DNA from: Flavobacterium sp. ZT3R18
GTDB lineage: Bacteria; Bacteroidota; Bacteroidia; Flavobacteriales; Flavobacteriaceae
Length of the DNA: 42,323 nt
Assembly (NCBI RefSeq): GCF_007097385.1
Contig: NZ_VJZS01000030.1
Location: 1 to 42,323, forward strand
Direction of reading: 5' to 3'
The position numbers and the translations under genes were made by a program. The notes under the pieces were generated by a model. That model saw only the letters and a program-made list of their open reading frames with translations, was not told the DNA's origin and ran no database searches. This document shows positions 39,620 to 42,323 of this stretch, piece by piece. Positions within the stretch are counted from its first letter, which is position 1. The number at the start of each line of letters is the position of its first letter.

Positions 39620-41167
39620 CTAGCTTCTTTTAAAATCCAAATCCTGAAAATCATAACTAAAATCAGTCGACTCTGAAATCGGTTTCATTTTGATTGCAAT
39701 TGCTTTTCCTGCTGTATCAAATTCAAAAAACAAATGGGCATCTGCATGGAAATAAACGTTGTTCCATTTTACGACTAAGTTTTTCTCTTTGTAAAAGAAT
39801 AATTCTCCCGAAAGTTGAGGAGAACGCTTGCAGGCAAAAAGCAATTTTCCTTTATTTTCGCTAATCGTGATTTCGCCCAACCAATTGTCTTTATAAGTAC
39901 CGATGTAGTTGCTGAAGTCGATTTTGATTTTGTCTTTTTTGTTTTTGACTACCACTGCCCAAACTTCATCGGTTACTTTATCTGCCGATTCTTCGCTGGC
40001 TTTTACGCGATTGCTATAAACAGTAACATAATCTTCGGATTTTATGCCTAGATAACTGTCTTTTATGGTATTGGTTATCGCACTAAAAGCAGCTCCAGAT
40101 TGTTGATTGGTTAATACCACAATACCTAAATTCAATTCAGGAAATAAGGTTACTTGAGTGACAATTCCTTCTAAACCTCCCGTGTGTGTGACTTGTTTGT
40201 ATCCTTTTACATCGCTCAAAAACCAGCCTAATCCATAAGAGCTAAAGTGGCTATTATAAGGAGGTTTTGTGTTTATTGGAATAATGGTTTGAGGGCTCCA
40301 CATTTCATTATGTTCTTTTTCGGAGAATAATTGTTGGTTTTCAGAGCCATGTTTTCCGTTGTTCAATTGCATAATTGCCCATTTGCTCATGTCGTTTACG
40401 CTAGAGTAAATTCCACCCGGTGCATCGAGAATCTGGTTTTTGTATCTTGAGATCACTTTCAGTTTTCCGCCCATTGGTACGTGAGGTGCGATAACATTGC
40501 TGGTATCTTTTAAGCGAACAAACGAAGCCGCACTGTTTTTCATATCCAATGGTTTCATAATTCTGTTTTCAATAAAATCACACCAACTCATACCGCTCAC
40601 TTTGTGGATTACTTCTCCAGCCACGATGTACAATAGATTGTCGTAATCAAATTGGGTCCTGAAAGGTGAAACAGGTTTTAAATACTGCAAATTTTGAATA
40701 ATATCCTGTGCTGTAAAATTGCTTCCGTCAGGCCAAATCATCAAATCTCCTGCTCCAAGACCCAAACCGCTTCTGTGAGTCAATAAATCCCGAATCGTAA
40801 ATTCATTGGTCACATAATCATTGTACATTTTGAAATTGGGTAGGTGAGTAATGACTTTATCATCCCATTTTAGTTTGCCTTCGTCTATTAGCATTGCCAA
40901 GGCAGCACTTGTAAAAGCTTTACTGTTGGAAGCAATCCCAAAAAGAGTATTGGCGTCCACTTTTTCATTGGTTAGAATTGATTTTACTCCGTATCCTTTT
41001 GCCAGTATCACTTTTCCGTCTTTTACAATCGCTACCGCAATTCCGGGAACATTGAAGGCGGTTAAAGCTCGATTGACTACATTATCCACTTCTTGATCTG
41101 AAATTTGAGCAAAAGAAGAAATACTAAATGCAAGAAATACTAAAAGGGAAATGCTGACTTTTTTCAT
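39620..41167 (-). CDS. Exported serine beta-lactamase-like hydrolase with C-terminal extension
   Basis: The 515-residue protein has a signal peptide (MKKVSISLLVFLAFSISSFAQ). The class C/esterase-type domain (about 25-370) has the nucleophile motif SNSKAF (SxxK), the second motif YDN and the third HTGG. PGIAVAIVKDGKVILAKGYG and RDLLTHRSGLG are standard for the AmpC/EstB/D-aminopeptidase family. A C-terminal beta domain (about 410-510, IDFSNYIGTYKDNWLGEITISENKGKLLFACKRSPQLSGELF) corresponds to DUF3471. Periplasmic esterase or peptidase action is likelier than antibiotic hydrolysis. It precedes sigZ by 70 bp. Confidence 0.88.
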   Translation of the reverse strand: MKKVSISLLVFLAFSISSFAQISDQEVDNVVNRALTAFNVPGIAVAIVKDGKVILAKGYGVKSILTNEKVDANTLFGIASNSKAFTSAALAMLIDEGKLKWDDKVITHLPNFKMYNDYVTNEFTIRDLLTHRSGLGLGAGDLMIWPDGSNFTAQDIIQNLQYLKPVSPFRTQFDYDNLLYIVAGEVIHKVSGMSWCDFIENRIMKPLDMKNSAASFVRLKDTSNVIAPHVPMGGKLKVISRYKNQILDAPGGIYSSVNDMSKWAIMQLNNGKHGSENQQLFSEKEHNEMWSPQTIIPINTKPPYNSHFSSYGLGWFLSDVKGYKQVTHTGGLEGIVTQVTLFPELNLGIVVLTNQQSGAAFSAITNTIKDSYLGIKSEDYVTVYSNRVKASEESADKVTDEVWAVVVKNKKDKIKIDFSNYIGTYKDNWLGEITISENKGKLLFACKRSPQLSGELFFYKEKNLVVKWNNVYFHADAHLFFEFDTAGKAIAIKMKPISESTDFSYDFQDLDFKRS

Positions 41168-41203
41168 GTTTTCAATGTAATTAATTTGATGTCTATATTA
41201 CTA

Positions 41204-41275
41204 AATCTAAAACTCTCAATCTAAATTTCTCAATCCAAATTCTAAAATCTGCAATCTAAAATCTGCAATCAAAAA
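41204..41275. repeat. Tandem (TCTAAAATCTGCAA) word spacer
   Basis: AATCTAAAA, AATCTAAAT, AATTCTAAAATCTGCAA and a repeat of TCTAAAATCTGCAA follow one another between the RNA methyltransferase and the hydrolase genes. No opposing arm is seen here. Confidence 0.6.
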
Positions 41276-42054
41276 CCTCTCTGTCTCTTAGCTTCAAATA
41301 TCAAAATAGCTGCGGCTACGGAAACATTCATACTGTCTATTTCGCCTTGCATGGGGATAATGATGTTTTGGGTTGCGGCATCACGCCATTCTTGTGTTAG
41401 TCCTGTAGCTTCCGTACCTACAACAAGAGCGGTAGGAGTAGTGTAATCTTGGGTGTGATACGAAGTCGAATTTTGTAAAGTCGCACAATAAAAATTGATG
41501 TTGCGTTCTTTCAAAAAAGCAATAATTTCGGTGGTCGTTCCCGTTGCAATCTGATTGGTAAACAAACAACCTACGCTGGAGCGAACCACATTTGGGTTGT
41601 ACAAATCGCTTTTTGGGTTGGCAATAATTACTGCGTCTAGATTAGCCGCATCGGCGGTGCGCAATAAGGCACCAATATTTCCTGGTTTCTCGGGAGCTTC
41701 GGCAATAAGAATCAATGGATTTTCGGATAATTGTAAATCAGATAATTGCGTCGATTTGGCTTTGGCTACAGCCAAAACTCCTTCGGTAGTATCTCTGTAC
41801 GCCAGTTTTTGATATACGTCTTTGTTGATTTCTATCAATTCAGCGTTATTCGATAGCTTTCGGGTTTCTGTTTCCGAACAAACTTCGGGTAAAAACAAAA
41901 TCGTTTCTATTTCATATCCACCTTTTAAAGCTAATGAAATTTCACGTTTTCCTTCAATCAAGAATGTTCCCGATTGTTTGCGCGCTTTTGCTTTTTCTTG
42001 CAATAATACCAAGGATTTTATAAAAGGATTTTGGATGGAAGTGATTTGTTTCAT
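41269..42054 (-). CDS. SpoU/TrmH-type RNA ribose methyltransferase
   Basis: The 261-residue enzyme transfers a methyl group from SAM to a ribose 2'-OH in tRNA or rRNA. The substrate-binding domain (1-100) has ITSIQNPFIKSLVLLQEKAKARKQSGTFLIEGKREI. The SPOUT knot has motif 1 EAPEKPGNIGALLRTADA, motif 2 ALVVGTEATGLTQE and motif 3 IIIPMQGEIDSMNVSVAAAILIFEAKRQRG. It resembles RlmB/YsgA relatives; the exact nucleotide is not deducible. It leads the minus-strand run of hydrolase, sigZ and arsI, but spacing suggests separate transcripts. Confidence 0.92.
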   Translation of the reverse strand: MKQITSIQNPFIKSLVLLQEKAKARKQSGTFLIEGKREISLALKGGYEIETILFLPEVCSETETRKLSNNAELIEINKDVYQKLAYRDTTEGVLAVAKAKSTQLSDLQLSENPLILIAEAPEKPGNIGALLRTADAANLDAVIIANPKSDLYNPNVVRSSVGCLFTNQIATGTTTEIIAFLKERNINFYCATLQNSTSYHTQDYTTPTALVVGTEATGLTQEWRDAATQNIIIPMQGEIDSMNVSVAAAILIFEAKRQRGF

Positions 42055-42088
42055 GTGAAGATTCTATTTTTTCTTAAAGGAACATGGT

Positions 42089-42173
42089 ATCGCCATTTTT
42101 AGTTATACTTTTTGATTTATGGCGATTTCAATGGAAAAGGTGCTAAGTTACTAAGGTGCTAAGGTACTACCAT
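42089..42173. repeat. Hairpin and tandem GGTGCTAAG words at the right edge
   Basis: ATCGCCAT (42089-42096) pairs with ATGGCGAT (42119-42126). Just beyond, GGTGCTAAGTTACTAAGGTGCTAAGGTACTA is a short tandem-word run. No gene was recognised in 42055-42323. Confidence 0.55.
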
Positions 42174-42323
42174 TTTTTAAATTCTAAAATAATCAATAGT
42201 AAGTAGTTTTTTATTTAATTTTGAAGAATCAAATTTTAGACCCGACAGGTGGGGTGTCAATTATGCGGCTTTTTTAATATTTTTTTTCACCCTTATTTCT
42301 TTATAAAGAGCTGCTCTTTTTTT

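Noticed and set aside
1..42323. tRNA, rRNA, CRISPR arrays, insertion sequences and phage integrases
   Set aside because: No cloverleaf, rRNA core, regularly spaced repeats, transposase or tyrosine-recombinase motif was seen on either strand.

Overview
The window reads as chromosome from a flavobacterium (Bacteroidota), most likely the genus Flavobacterium or a close relative. This rests on low GC, the -7 element TAnnTTTG before several genes, sparse Shine-Dalgarno sites, and protein families typical of the group (DnaJ with a reduced zinc finger, SigZ, ArsI, LAB_N proteins, lipoproteins ending in S-C). No rRNA, tRNA, CRISPR array, transposase or integrase was recognised.

Region 1 (1-5000) is the accessory part. 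A papain-like toxin (198-1532) overlaps a lipoprotein that is its probable immunity partner (1510-1956). Directly behind lies a decayed second copy of the toxin C-terminus joined to a diverged, frameshifted immunity paralogue (1988-2870). This is the usual look of a polymorphic-toxin locus with a displaced spare cassette. Tandem repeats and hairpins follow, then a visibly GC-richer short-chain dehydrogenase carrying a signal peptide (3359-4270), a promoterless ORF remnant, and the first copy of a structured dispersed repeat.

Region 2 (5000-17000) is mostly core. It holds a DUF4442 hotdog protein, grpE-dnaJ, an ABC exporter pair of NatA/NatB type, and an NtrC-like regulator with no DNA-binding domain. 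A one-domain DEAD-box-like protein, an alpha/beta hydrolase, a DUF2007 protein, a Cof-type HAD phosphatase and the tRNA methylthiotransferase MtaB complete it.

Region 3 (17000-25600) holds a scramblase-like and a DUF6929-like protein in one operon. After it come a PhoX-like lipoprotein next to an imelysin/di-haem peroxidase fusion, a small outer-membrane barrel, a MATE exporter, an SPFH protein and a small acidic protein.

Region 4 (25600-29700) is an envelope glycosylation block: a GT2 synthase, a duplicated LAB_N membrane protein and a GT-C (ArnT-like) transferase in an overlapping operon, divergent from a sugar-nucleotide epimerase.

Region 5 (29700-42323) carries meaB, a YwnA/YwnB-like Rrf2 and NAD(P)-binding pair, an AEC permease, nudK, fur-purA and a bifunctional RelA/SpoT enzyme. 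It ends with arsI-sigZ, a serine beta-lactamase-like hydrolase and a SpoU-type RNA methyltransferase.

The intergenic DNA is distinctive across the window. Many spacers are built from short tandem words that face their own reverse complement, and two copies of a roughly 80-bp stem-loop repeat sit 31 kb apart. The best candidates for something new are the toxin/immunity cassette, the PhoX plus imelysin-peroxidase pair, the GT2-LAB_N-GT39 operon, the regulator and helicase that each lack a domain, and the intergenic repeats.
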